A stretch of DNA of 64,000 nucleotides from Paraphoma chrysanthemicola. Lineage: Eukaryota > Ascomycota > Dothideomycetes > Pleosporales > Phaeosphaeriaceae. Positions 34,297-44,575 of the stretch are shown here, one piece after another; within the stretch, counting starts at the first letter, position 1; every line of letters starts with the position of its first letter. The stretch spans positions 1,364,001-1,428,000 of the forward strand of contig JAGMWG010000008.1 of NCBI GenBank assembly GCA_020744225.1, given 5' to 3'. Both the position numbers and the translations under genes were made by a program. The notes beneath the pieces were generated by a model that saw only the letters and a list, made by a program, of their open reading frames with translations, ran no database searches and had not been told where the DNA came from.

Positions 34297-35607
34297 ATGA
34301 CCACCCTAAGGTAAATCCCGTCGCGTTATAACACCGAGATCAAATACAAACTAAGTATTGCAGCCCAGACGACATTTTCATTGCCGTGATGGGCATGACT
34401 GGAGCTGGAAAGACAAGGTTCGTGGCGAACTGTACAGGACAACATGTCGCAGAAGCTCAAAGCATTGAATCGTGTAAGAGTATCAACAGCTATTGGTATC
34501 CCGACTTTGTTACTAATAATTCATCAAGGCACAATGGGACTCACGATGCATGCGATATCGATACCCGGCGTTAAGAAGCGCGTGTGCCTCATAGATACGC
34601 CCGGATTCGATGACACAAATCGAAGCGATGCAAATATCCTCCAAGAGATTGCTTTCTGGTTGGTAAAGTCATATGAGCTGGGTGTGCGACTCAGTGGGGC
34701 CATCTATCTCCACCGCATTACTGATGTGCGACTCGGAGGTAGTGCAGTCCGGGGCCTAAACATCTTCAAAGCCATATGTGGCACGAACAACTTTCACGGA
34801 GTGACCATGGCTACGACGTTTTGGGACAAAGTGGACGATTTTGATAAAGCCAGCGAAGACCAAAGACAACTTTTGGAGACTTCGAGCTTCTGGAAGGACC
34901 TCGTCGACGGAAAGTGCACAATGCGACCATTGACGGCGGGCAAATCTTCAGCCATCGAACTTGTTACTGCCATTGCACACTCAAACAAACGACTGGTCTT
35001 GAACATGCAGCATCAACTCGTCGAAGAGGGCCTGAGAATATATCAGACCGATGCAGGGAAAGTTTTACAAGAGTCCTGGTTTCAAGAGAAAAGTGATCTT
35101 CACGTGAAGCTTGCGGAGACCAGGAAGGAACTGACTGCGTCGATGTTGGCGGATGAGGCAGACAGACAGCACGAACTACAGCTTCACTACGATGGCTTGT
35201 CTAAGAAGATCGTGCGGCGAAATGCGGCCATGCAAGAACTCTCCCAGCCTACGGAAACGATTACTGATGCATGGACTGAGAAGGCTCTAGAAATGCTTGA
35301 GCTGAGGAAATCGCAGTGTGAAGACGTTACGCTTCGGTTGGAACAAGCCATGGATTTACTCCAACAGACACCTTCATACAGTTCAGAGCAACTAGAACAA
35401 CAGGAGTTGGTGGGTGACTTGTTCGCAGAGCAAGTGGCAGATAGGCTGAAGAGCATCGAGATTGCGTCATACTCGTTGAAGCTGACAAAAGCCGCTCTTG
35501 GAACTGCCGTCGTCAGCGGAATGGCAGGTATCGTCAGTGCAGGAGCGGGAGTAGTCAGTGCCGGAGTTGCACTTGCACCTGTCCTTGTAGCGTGCAATGT
35601 CATGTAA
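34297..35607 (+). CDS. AIG1/GIMAP-like GTPase 4 with hydrophobic tail and CaaX (CNVM)
   Basis: Exons 34297-34310, 34364-34473 and 34529-35607, 400 residues. G1 GMTGAGKT, G3 LIDTPGFDD, TTFWDK at G4, and the signature AIYLHRITDVRLGG. The second exon is again 110 nt with the intron splitting the Cys codon (T|GC). Helical charged segments occupy about 225-350. The tail then differs from the paralogues: a glycine/alanine/valine-rich hydrophobic stretch of about 30 residues (VVSGMAGIVSAGAGVVSAGV) ends in ACNVM, so a membrane-inserting segment is combined with a CaaX box. This suggests the tightest membrane association of the four. It closes the array; the next gene is unrelated. Confidence 0.85.
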
Positions 35608-35841
35608 TATAGGTGCCTCCATGATATCAAAACATTCATCATTTCCCCTCTTGCCAGACTAAAGTGGATTTCGATTTGTCCGATATTGCCTTGTTAGCAA
35701 TTAATTGTTCTACTTCGGCTGTTGCAGTTTGGGAACGACTTGACGAAGAGATTATTCACAGCCCTTGGTCACAGCTCACGCCATGAAGATTGTCAAGCAG
35801 ACGACGACTCTGATTGGGGCGCAGGTTATCATATCCGATCT

Positions 35842-37950
35842 TTAACTGTTGGCTTCAACGTCCACACGTGCCATACGAATAGTTTCTGCCAATGCCCTCC
35901 GGACTTCTTCGCATCGCTCAAGTAGCTTCTCTCTTCCTTCCGTGCAAGTCACAACGCAGTCTAACAGCCAATACAGCTCACCCGAGGCGGGGCCGGGAAC
36001 ATTATCGCCTTTGCTAAAGTGCGGCTGCCACTCTGGGATAGTCTCTTCGCCGAAAAGGTCAGGCCGATTTCCTATCAACATGCTGCGTACCTCCATCAGA
36101 TCCGACAGCAGAACCCCACCGTCATCAAAAGCGGGGTGAATGAAGAGGATGGAGGCATGGAATTGCGTTCTGCGGAGCGCAGGGTCGCGGTGCGAGAAAT
36201 CGAATGGCTTTGCTAGTGAATTTAGACGCTGCTCGTCCCTGGCCGCTGAGAGGAGGACCATGGCGAAAAGGTCGATGCCATACGTCACGTGTGTTGCTGC
36301 TGCTGCGATGTAGCCCGGTGTACGCGCGTTGATCTCGATCAGGAATGTCCGTGGTTCCGCTACAACCTGATCGCCGTGAGACTGTAAATCCAAAACACCT
36401 GATTTTGAGTTCGCGTAATATGCTCGTGAGTGCTTGACGCGGGCTTCGCAGTGGAGAAGACCGAAGTGGAATCCTGCTTTTGCTACAAGCGCGTGGATTT
36501 GCGTTTGTAGCATGTGTTGCTCGGCAAGTGGCAATCTAGAAGGAAGTACATTCTGCGTTTCTAGGAAGTTGAGAGTCGGTAGTGCACCTTGGATTATGAC
36601 GTGGTCTGAGGTGCTGGGAAAGTCGTCGGTCACCTCGCAAAATACGACCTTGTTGTTCCAGAGCACTATGTTCACATCGACCTCTGGTCCATCTACATAG
36701 GTCTCAATGACAAGGTCGCTTTGCTGCTGAAGACCTATAGGTGTGCGAGAAAATGATCTTTCTGCTTCTTCGAGAAGTTCGGCTTCGGTGGCGACCTTGA
36801 CAACACCCTCGCTGCCATTCCCGTTGCACGGCTTGATGATCAAAGGGTATCGTAGCGGTGATACTTGATTCGACTGTAAGTGTGTTTCTAGCTCCCCAAC
36901 TGAACTGATTCTTAAAGCCTGATCAGTCTCTTCATCAAGCAAGCGCGTTTTGTGTTTGTCTATTGCAACCTCAAAAGCCTGAGGCGGATTGGTGGGACAT
37001 CCGAGAATATCATTCGCTCGGGCTACAAATGGTAACAGAGGATCGCATATCGTGACTACCGCGTCAATGGGCTCTTCGTATGATCTCACTGCATCCGCGA
37101 TCCTTTGAGGTAGATCTGCGTCGCGTGTCAAGTCAAGTTCGATAAACGCTTTACGAAGCTCAGCGTCAGCACCTTCTGGTCGTTGCAAGTAATGCCCAGG
37201 TCTATCGAGAATGATGAGCTCTATATCCAGAGCTTGAGCTGCGTAGTAGAAGTGTTTACTGGTGGGAAAATAGATGCGACCGTCAATGAAAGCCAGTCGC
37301 TTCGATGGAAGAGGATCAGGAGAGATCCATGGTGTGCTTAGTCGACAGGTCAACTCGTCTGCGACATTGCCCATCAATTGCGCATACGTAGCTGTTTGTG
37401 AGTTGTACAACGTCAAACCCGCGACAGCGGTGCCGAGTAGGGCACCGAAGCTGCTGCTCTCGAGATGATTATTTGACACCCTCTTCCGCACAAAGGCGAA
37501 GTTCTTGACACGCCTGGTCAGCGCACACCCTCTGAGACGCAGGCTAATGTAATCCGTGCGTATGATGTATCCAGCTCGATCAGGAATGATAAGCGCAACT
37601 GGATCGCGAGGGTTTTGCAATATGACTAAGTTCAACCATTCGTGCTGCGGTATGCTTTTGCAGAGCTGCAGTGGTTCATTTCTGGCTCAATCGTTAGCAC
37701 AAAACTGGACATGTACATTTCGGAAGTTATATACTGCTGCGGAAGTTCGCCATTTGGAATTAGGTACAATATCCTGCTTGAGCGTTGAGATGTTTCGTCC
37801 GATGCAGCCTCATAGTACCAGTCGATGCTGATTGATCCTTTTGTGATTTAGTATGTAAAATCCGTTCCAAACAAGGAGTTGCTCGATCTGTTTCATACCT
37901 TCAACTGTGCCGCTTTCGATGCTGATGTTTCCCTGGCTGCTAGAGCGCAT
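35842..37950 (-). CDS. ATP-grasp ligase-like enzyme
   Basis: Minus-strand exons 37950-37899, 37837-37735 and 37681-35842, about 664 residues. Both introns have good consensus (GTATGA with CTAAA; GTATAT with GCTAAC and CAG), and they restore a continuous frame through YLIPNGELPQ-QNEPLQLC. The centre shows the ATP-grasp fold: a pre-ATP-grasp domain with AFIDGRIYFPTS, then YPLIIKPCNGNGSEGVVKV (ATP-binding Lys and Gly-rich loop), VIETYVDGPEVDVNIVL, and FLIEINARTPG (metal-binding Glu and Asn). Such enzymes join a carboxylate to an amine, thiol or amino acid via acyl phosphate. Divergent from a POT peptide transporter with a 580-bp common upstream region, which suggests amino-acid or peptide ligation. 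The true substrate is unknown. An exon upstream of the ATG used cannot be excluded. Confidence 0.85.
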
Positions 37951-38530
37951 GATTGATGGTTTGTTCAAGACAATGGGTGAGAGACCAGCATGTTCAAGCC
38001 ACCATATCTTCACCAGTGATAAATGCTGGAGAATGTGAAATGACGCGTATCAGGGGACTTCGCTATGGGATCAAGCGAAAGTACCATGCGAAAGTACCAT
38101 GCAGGTATGAGCTCCCCGCATGATGTGGGATTACGTCACCTGGCCTGATTGGCGAGCTGGCCTTTGTTTGCGCAGATAAGCACTACTGCGAATCCTTCCG
38201 GAAGGAGTCTCCTTGGCTTTCTACCTTCCTATTGCAAAAGACCCGTTATCGCGACACCGCATCGATGACCACCGGACTGGTCGCCCTCGGACTCAAGGGT
38301 TTGGCCCGACCGAATGCGCCCCCAACACCAACACTTTGACTATGCGCGATCAACTGAAACCCGACCAGAGGACGGAGCTGACAGATGGCAATTGCGCCTT
38401 TGATTCTACGGCAGGCGGATCCTTACCGCCGTGCACACTCAACGGATTCTTATAAATTGCTATTCACTGCTCCGGATGCGCTAGCGTGATGCGTCCATAA
38501 CTTGCAGCGGTTGATCGATCAATCACAAAC
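37951..38530. promoter_or_regulatory. Divergent promoter of ATP-grasp and POT genes
   Basis: Contains a perfect 13-bp tandem duplication at 38075-38100 and a GATAAG element near 38175. A shared control region is inferred from the divergent arrangement. Confidence 0.45.
38075..38100 (+). repeat. 13-bp perfect tandem duplication in the divergent promoter
   Basis: GCGAAAGTACCAT occurs twice back to back (38075-38087 and 38088-38100). It could be a duplicated operator or simple slippage. Confidence 0.8.
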
Positions 38531-40462
38531 ATGCATGACGAAACTCAGAATACCTCTCCATCCGACGAGGATATTAAGAATCTGAGGCATGTTGTCGATG
38601 ATTTACCTATTACAGTCTGGATAGCATCATTTGTTGGTGCAGCAGAACGATTCACCTTCTATGGTCTCACTGCACCTTGGCGTAAGTTCTGCATATCGCA
38701 TGGTGTAAACGATACTGCATCATTCTAGCGAAATAATTTTGACACGGAACAGAGAACTACATGCAGAATGCTTTGGATGCAAGGGGCGCGCCTGGAGCAC
38801 TTGGTCTTGGCCAATCGAGAGCTACAATCATCTACTACGCATTCTTCTTCTTGAGCTACATCAGTCCTGTCGCTTTTGCCATAATTTCTGATTCTTGGCT
38901 CGGATGTTACAAGACCTTGTGGCTAGGATTAGTTCTCTACATCTGTGGGTGCTTGATCTTGACTCTCACCTCACTTCCGGTAGCTTTGCATGCAGGCGCA
39001 GGTGTTGGCGGCTTTGCTGTAGCCGCCGTTCTCATTGCATTTGGGGTTGGTGGAGTCAAGTCAACAGTTTCTCCCTTCATTGGCAAGTTTTTCACATTTT
39101 TGCTGGCTTCGTCGTTTTGCTAAGATACTGCAGCCGATCAATACACGAGACTGCAGCCAAAAATCAAGATTACACGCAAGGGTGAACGAGTGATCACAGA
39201 CAGATCTATGACCATACAATACATATATAATGCCTACTATTGGTGAGTAGACGCATCATATATACGGTGCGATGCTGACGATACTTGAGGATCGTCAATA
39301 TTGTTTCTCTTTCTTCTATCGCGACGACTTATCTGGAAAAGGAACGTGGTTTTTGGGCTGCCTATCTTCTTCCCACCAGTTTCCTTGCCGTCGCGGTGGC
39401 ACTGATGCTCATAGGTCATTCGAAGTTTGGTATGATACTCTCCATAGCCTTAGGGCGCTGCTAAGCGGCTATTCTTTAGTGAAACCTCCTCCTCAGAGTC
39501 GTGTGCTCCAAAATGCGTCAAAAGTTCTGGCATATGCTATTAAAAACCGGTTCCGACTTGAGACCGCAGAACCGAGTTATCAACTTGAGCGCCATGGACG
39601 AGTCGTGTCTTGGGATTCGCATTTTGTAGCCGAGATCCGACGCGGGCTGGTTGCGTGCAAAGTCCTGTAAGTCAAAAGGCCGGTGAAGATATTCGCGAAC
39701 TTGTTATACTAATCGTAGCCTGGCAGTGTTGGCTTCATCTTCTTCTACCTATGCTTCAATCAGATCCAGAACAACCTTGTTTCGCAGGCAGCCCAGATGC
39801 AACGCGACGGTGTTCCCAACGATGCTATATACTCTCTCAACGCCGCTGCTTGTATTGTGCTTGCACCTATCATGCAGCAGCTCCTATACCCCTACCTCTC
39901 GAACCGCCGAATACACTTTCGCCCCGTCGCACGTATAACGGTAGGCTTCATATGCACAGCAGGGGGTATGGCCATTGCAGCCGGGGTACAAAAGATCATC
40001 TATAATGCCGGACCATGCTACAGGTTCCCACTCGCATGTCCTGCTTCAGACTCTGGAACAAAGCCTAATACTGTCAGTGTTTGGGCGCAAACACCTGTCT
40101 ACGTTATTCTGGCGCCAGCAGAGATCTTCGCGAGTGTTACGGCAAGCGAATATGCGTACTCGAAGGCTCCAAAAAGTATGAAAGTGGTTGTGCAAGCTAT
40201 CTCGTTGTTGACAACCGGGATTGGGCAAGCTTTGGGCCTGGCAATGTCTCCAGCAGCAAAGGATCCGAACATGGTTGGCCTTTATTCCGGACTCGCAGGC
40301 GCGATGGCTACTGTGACAGCCATATTCTGGTTCTGTTTCAGAAAGTACGATACACGGGACGCAGAGATGGATGCTTTGGATGCCAAGAAGGAGCTGGGGA
40401 CCGAGTTGCACGTTATGCGAACACCAAAGCCCGAGGAGTTGGAGGCTGCGAAGGCCGTCTAG
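38531..40462 (+). CDS. POT/PTR2-family proton-coupled di/tripeptide transporter
   Basis: Six exons: 38531-38681, 38753-39082, 39134-39242, 39290-39429, 39480-39666 and 39727-40462; 550 residues. The second intron begins with GC (G|GCAAGT) and ends CAG, a GC-AG intron: without it the frame fails. Family marks include FVGAAERFTFYGLTAPW (the ExxERFxxYG motif of TM1), IAFGVGGVKSTVSPFIADQY (PTR2 signature 1), FNQIQNNLVSQA (signature 2 region) and YVILAPAEIFASVTASEYAY in the C-terminal bundle. Plasma-membrane import of small peptides with protons is the known role of the family. Some POTs of metabolite clusters carry other products. Confidence 0.95.
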
Positions 40463-40574
40463 TTGGAGAGCGGAATATGCAAAGAACCTTGGCCACCATG
40501 TTTTCACATCAAGCATGCAAACATCTTCATCTCGACCTCTGTTGAGTAGCAAACGAGCGCAGTGCAATAGATAT

Positions 40575-42099
40575 CTAGGGCCCTTTCCATATCATCAACC
40601 CAAATCCACCACACACGCAAGCTGCGCCAATGCAAGACCACATATCTGGTCGCAATTTGAGCCAGACGAATTGCACTAGCATCGCGAGTGGAATGCTCAA
40701 TTTCGTACCAATGATAGCTATTAGTGGGGAAGTCTTTACCATGCCCGATACCCAGAGAAGGTCAATGAGCGCAGAAATTGTTGCGTTCCCCTACAACAGG
40801 ATAAACTGGTGAGCTTCACAGCCACTAGCATCAAATACGTACAGAATAGAAACTTACTAGAACCATAGCGCAGACGATACCAATTTGTTGGCCACTGGCA
40901 TTGACTGGGTAACATGCTTTTTCCCAGCCAAGATAGTTTAGCACTACCAACATTGGCCCAAACAGAACTAAATTCGCACCACCGATGGTCGCAAACAGGG
41001 CAGCTGGAAGTGTCACTTTCCTTCCCTGCAGGTTCTCCGAAAGTAAGACGGCGTATAAGGCATGGATCATGGAAGCGGCGATGGCGCAAGCATTCCCAAG
41101 TAAATTCTGGGCTTGGATGGGTCTCGGCTGTGGATTTGGGTAAGGTGGTGAAGATGGTGTGTCGTGCGGCGGGATTGGGCTTGCTGCAACGATGCAGGCG
41201 CCCATGATTGTAAGAGCCACAGAAACTATCTTGGACGCTGTGACCCTGTCAGAAACGTGCGTTGAAATAGTATTAAGCAGCATTATCCAAGCGCCTGTGT
41301 TTGGATGACCCTTATTAGTTTAGGTATGGTCACGGTGTAGGATGAGCCTTACTTCCAGTTGCAGTGATGATGGTTACACTGCTGACGGTTGTGTGTGCCA
41401 AAGAAAAGGCGAGAAGGTAATTGGACTGATTTGGTGAGTGGTTGCACGACTATTTGCTCGATCAAGAACCTCACAAAGAACTACTCAGACTGCTCAGCAC
41501 TCAATAACTCGTTGTTAGGGCTGACTGGACGTGACAGGACGTACCCATAACGGAGAGAGTCTAAGGCCAACTCTTGCAGCTTCAGAGGCAGTGAGGCTCG
41601 ATTCAGGCTTACATCGCTGGTCGGCACAACTTGGTCGTGTCTCGGCTAGGAGTGGCGAATCTTCAGCCTCGTTCATAGTGGTGGGTAGAACGGCGATTGG
41701 AGAGGACTCCCTTGTCCCTGTGTCGGACTGAACTGAAGCATGCGCGGAATTGGTATCTTCCGTGGACGTCATCGTCGATGCACGCTCGATGCACGAGATC
41801 TGATGCTCAGCCAGAACGCGCATTAAGCTTCTTTTGGGAACGCAGAAGTTGGTGGCTTGTTTAGCACCGAAAATGACAACGAATAGGGCCGAGTTGATGA
41901 GAGTCACTAGCAACGGCTTCGAGTACTCGTCTTCGGCGAAAATCGTCTAAGACTGGGTCAATCCTGAAGATTCCCTTCGTTGCTGCGGTATTGTTCCACG
42001 TACGCTCATGAGAAAGCTACTAGCTACCCGTAGTGCAGTGGTCATCATAACGAGCCATATCCCCAACGTGTACCGATTTCCAAGTAGTTTCGTGAACAT
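40575..42099 (-). CDS. SLC35F5/YML018C (THI74)-like drug/metabolite transporter
   Basis: Minus-strand exons 42099-42004, 41946-41545, 41425-41353, 41294-40858 and 40790-40575, 407 residues with phases that all agree. Ten hydrophobic segments are expected. Family-like stretches are FAEDEYSKPLLVTLINSALFVV, SLAHTTVSSVTIITATGSAW, NLLGNACAIAASMIHALYAVLL and DLLWVSGMVKTSPLIAIIG. The yeast relatives lie in vacuolar or mitochondrial membranes; their substrates are unknown. Around the third exon junction the model is four or five residues shorter than yeast homologues, so that boundary may be imperfect. Its 3' end faces that of the POT gene. Confidence 0.88.
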
Positions 42100-42776
42100 C
42101 GGTGTGGTAAAATGATCAAGTAAATGTTTACGTAGGTGATTATTGTAAAAAGTGCTGGCAGATTGTTGCCAGTCGGTGGTTGACTAAAGGACGGTGTCGT
42201 AATGCATTTTCATACAATACGTAGTGATCTCAGAGCGCATAGAGCAGCTAGTCCAAGTGAGACATGCAGGTCGGTCTCCCTGCCGTATTGGATGTAGTAG
42301 CTTCGGCCGGCAAAAGCCGCCGGGTGATCCTCCCCGTACAAGCCCGCGCGGCGCCTACCGGGAAGCTTACATGATGCTTAATCGAATCAAACAAGGATAA
42401 GATAAGCTTAAGTTTACCAATCATGGCTTTCATGTAGCACTACGCAGCTTGAGCAGGAGCGGCAACACTTTGGACGGAGACCGAGAAGACAGTGAAGGAT
42501 CACCAAAGCACTTAATTGTTGACGCACAGCCCTCAAGCTAAAAATGACGAGCTGCACGCGTAACCACCCAGATCAATGAGAGTCAGCACACCTTACTGCA
42601 ACATGGCATGCAGATACCGGCAATAAATCCTTCCAAAACGATAGTTCCCCACCACACTCCCCCACGTGATCCTCCATCAGCACTTTAGTATTGGCAAGAA
42701 GTGCTTTACGGCTTTGTTCTACACCCAATCAGTCCCTATGCCTATTAGTTTCAGGCTTCATGCCAGGTGAGTAGCG
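42100..42776. other. Intergenic with a tandem GATA element
   Basis: GATAAGATAAG at 42396-42406, about 300 bases upstream of the SLC35-like gene, is a possible double site for GATA (nitrogen) regulators. No gene seen. Confidence 0.4.
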
Positions 42777-43340
42777 TTAGACCGACTTGTAGTTATGGTA
42801 AGGACGTCGCACATCGTCTTGAAACCTCTCATAGGAGGTGTCAGCATCCGGAATATGGTGAGGTCGGCGATTCACATCATCCTGAAATCGCTCGTAGGAA
42901 GTATCTGCATCTGGAACGTGGTGAGGTCGGCGGTTGACATCGTCCTGGAACCTCTCATATGAGGTGTCTGCATCTGGGACACGATGGCGGTTAACGTCAT
43001 CCTGGAATCGCTCGTAGGAGGTGTCAGCATCTGGCACATGGTGAGGACGGCGACCGACATCGTCCTGGAATCTTTCGTAGGATGTGTCGGCATCTGGAAC
43101 ATGGTGAGGGCGACGATTGACGTCATCCTGGAATCTCTCATAAGATGTATCGGCGTCCGGAACACGATGTTTGTAGGGTCGAGCTACATCATCTTGGAAG
43201 CGTTCATAGGATGTATCCGCATCAGGAACATGGTATGGTCGTCCAACATCGTCTTGGAATCGCTCATAGGACGTGTCGGCATCCGGTACGTGCTTATAGC
43301 GACGAGGAGTTGGAGCAGCGAAAACGAACGAAGCAAAAAG
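42777..43340 (-). repeat. Eight tandem repeats inside the precursor gene
   Basis: Repeat period alternates around 60-69 bp. The encoded core is unchanged in all eight copies while synonymous sites vary, so the peptide appears to be under selection rather than freshly duplicated DNA. Confidence 0.85.
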
Positions 43341-43373
43341 AGGCAAAGCCACGAGGAGAAACTTAGAGTACAT
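42777..43373 (-). CDS. Secreted tandem-repeat precursor with dibasic sites (Kex2-processed, RiPP-precursor-like)
   Basis: Single exon, 198 residues. A signal peptide (MYSKFLLVALPLFASFVFA, then APTPRR) is followed by eight copies of a unit with invariant core PDADTSYERFQDDV. Copies are separated by spacers that mostly contain Arg-Arg (NRRPHH, GRRPHH, VRRPY), classic sites for the Golgi protease Kex2; three spacers lack a dibasic pair (GRPYH, ARPYKHR, NRHR). This layout of signal peptide, many identical cores and Kex2 spacers is that of fungal Kex2-processed repeat proteins and dikaritin precursors (UstA type). Each core has one Tyr, the residue cross-linked by UstYa oxidases in known dikaritins. 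Two UstYa genes lie 1.2-4 kb away. The mature peptide and any activity are unknown. Confidence 0.85.
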   Translation of the reverse strand: MYSKFLLVALPLFASFVFAAPTPRRYKHVPDADTSYERFQDDVGRPYHVPDADTSYERFQDDVARPYKHRVPDADTSYERFQDDVNRRPHHVPDADTSYERFQDDVGRRPHHVPDADTSYERFQDDVNRHRVPDADTSYERFQDDVNRRPHHVPDADTSYERFQDDVNRRPHHIPDADTSYERFQDDVRRPYHNYKSV

Positions 43374-44575
43374 CTTGTTGAGATTTCGCTAATTGAAGGA
43401 GAAGATTTGTATTGTGGTTGGGCTTGTGCTTGCAGGCAAGAAGTGTATACTGGCACGGTCAGGAGTATTTATGCCTTGATCACGATCATGGCTGCTATCA
43501 CCACGATTACCCAGAGCATAATGCTCAGTGGGAACTCCTGCTGCAACCTGATCGTCGGTCGCAAGATGCTTGGACGCACGTTGGATCACAAGAGCACTCT
43601 TGCATGAGGACCCAGAGCAAAGCCGTCGTATATCTCACTGCATGCGTTGGACTAGATGGACAAGCATTGTGGAGGTAGTGTCTGTGGGCCATGATCCCAC
43701 AGAGGCCCACATGTCGATCTATCAATACTGGAGCTGTACGAGGCCGAAAATATATGCCCATACGGAAGGTAGCATGCAGGTTGGGCAACAGGTTGTCTCC
43801 ATCACCACACAGGGTATGCAAAACAAAGGTGTCTCCACTTTTGATAATGCATACTCACATCCATATTCCAATGCCAATGATGTAAATGTCTCATACGGAA
43901 CAACTTTTTATGCCCGTGTATTCATCCGTGTAGTGCCGTTCTTCCCCATGCATAGAGCCCTGCACTCCAACCCCGCTTGATGCATGTTGGAGTGAGAGGC
44001 ACGAAGATATGCAGCCTGTCTCTTATCTTTCGCAGCATGAAACTCTTCTCAGTCAGACGAGATGCCAATTGGCTGCATAGGACTAACGCCCTGACGGAGT
44101 CTTCTTCAAACCCTCTATCATGACAACTACAATACGCTCGATGGTATCATACTTGTGTTCGGCCAGACTTTATTATGCTGACATGCATATCGAAGTATAC
44201 GACTCAACCGCCGAGAAGTGCGGCCGGCACTTGTGACGAATTGCATGGAAACATTCGCGGTGCATGTACGCATTCATCGATTGCACACGATCGACCCTAT
44301 CGAGGACAGTTCCTCACGATTTGAATCTGACCGACCCACGTAATATTTAGAAGTCAAAATTGAATTCTGAATAGAGCTAGTGTGTACCATGACCTGTTAT
44401 TCTGCTGGCCATGGCTGCAACGCTCACTCAATTTCCCCAAAGATTATGTTCAACAATATGAACTAGCATCATCAATCCTCCGTAACAACTCCAATGGTAG
44501 GATTGAACCCTTTTGGATAGGAAGGCCCTGGATAACACACGGTCAATCTATTGCTCGCTCATGAACAATGACTTC
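43374..44575. other. Intergenic between precursor gene and UstYa gene 1
   Basis: Several short frames on both strands, none with a domain, signal peptide or conserved motif. Confidence 0.5.
43466..43472 (-). promoter_or_regulatory. TATA-like element of the precursor gene
   Basis: ATAAATA on the minus strand, about 93 bases upstream of the ATG at 43373. Confidence 0.5.

Noticed and set aside
37682..37734. Apparent frameshift and lack of ATG at the start of the ATP-grasp gene
   Set aside because: Two consensus introns extend the frame to an ATG at 37950.
43525..43980. Open frames between the precursor and UstYa 1 as a further cluster gene
   Set aside because: Competing frames on both strands, no conserved motif, signal peptide or intron pattern.
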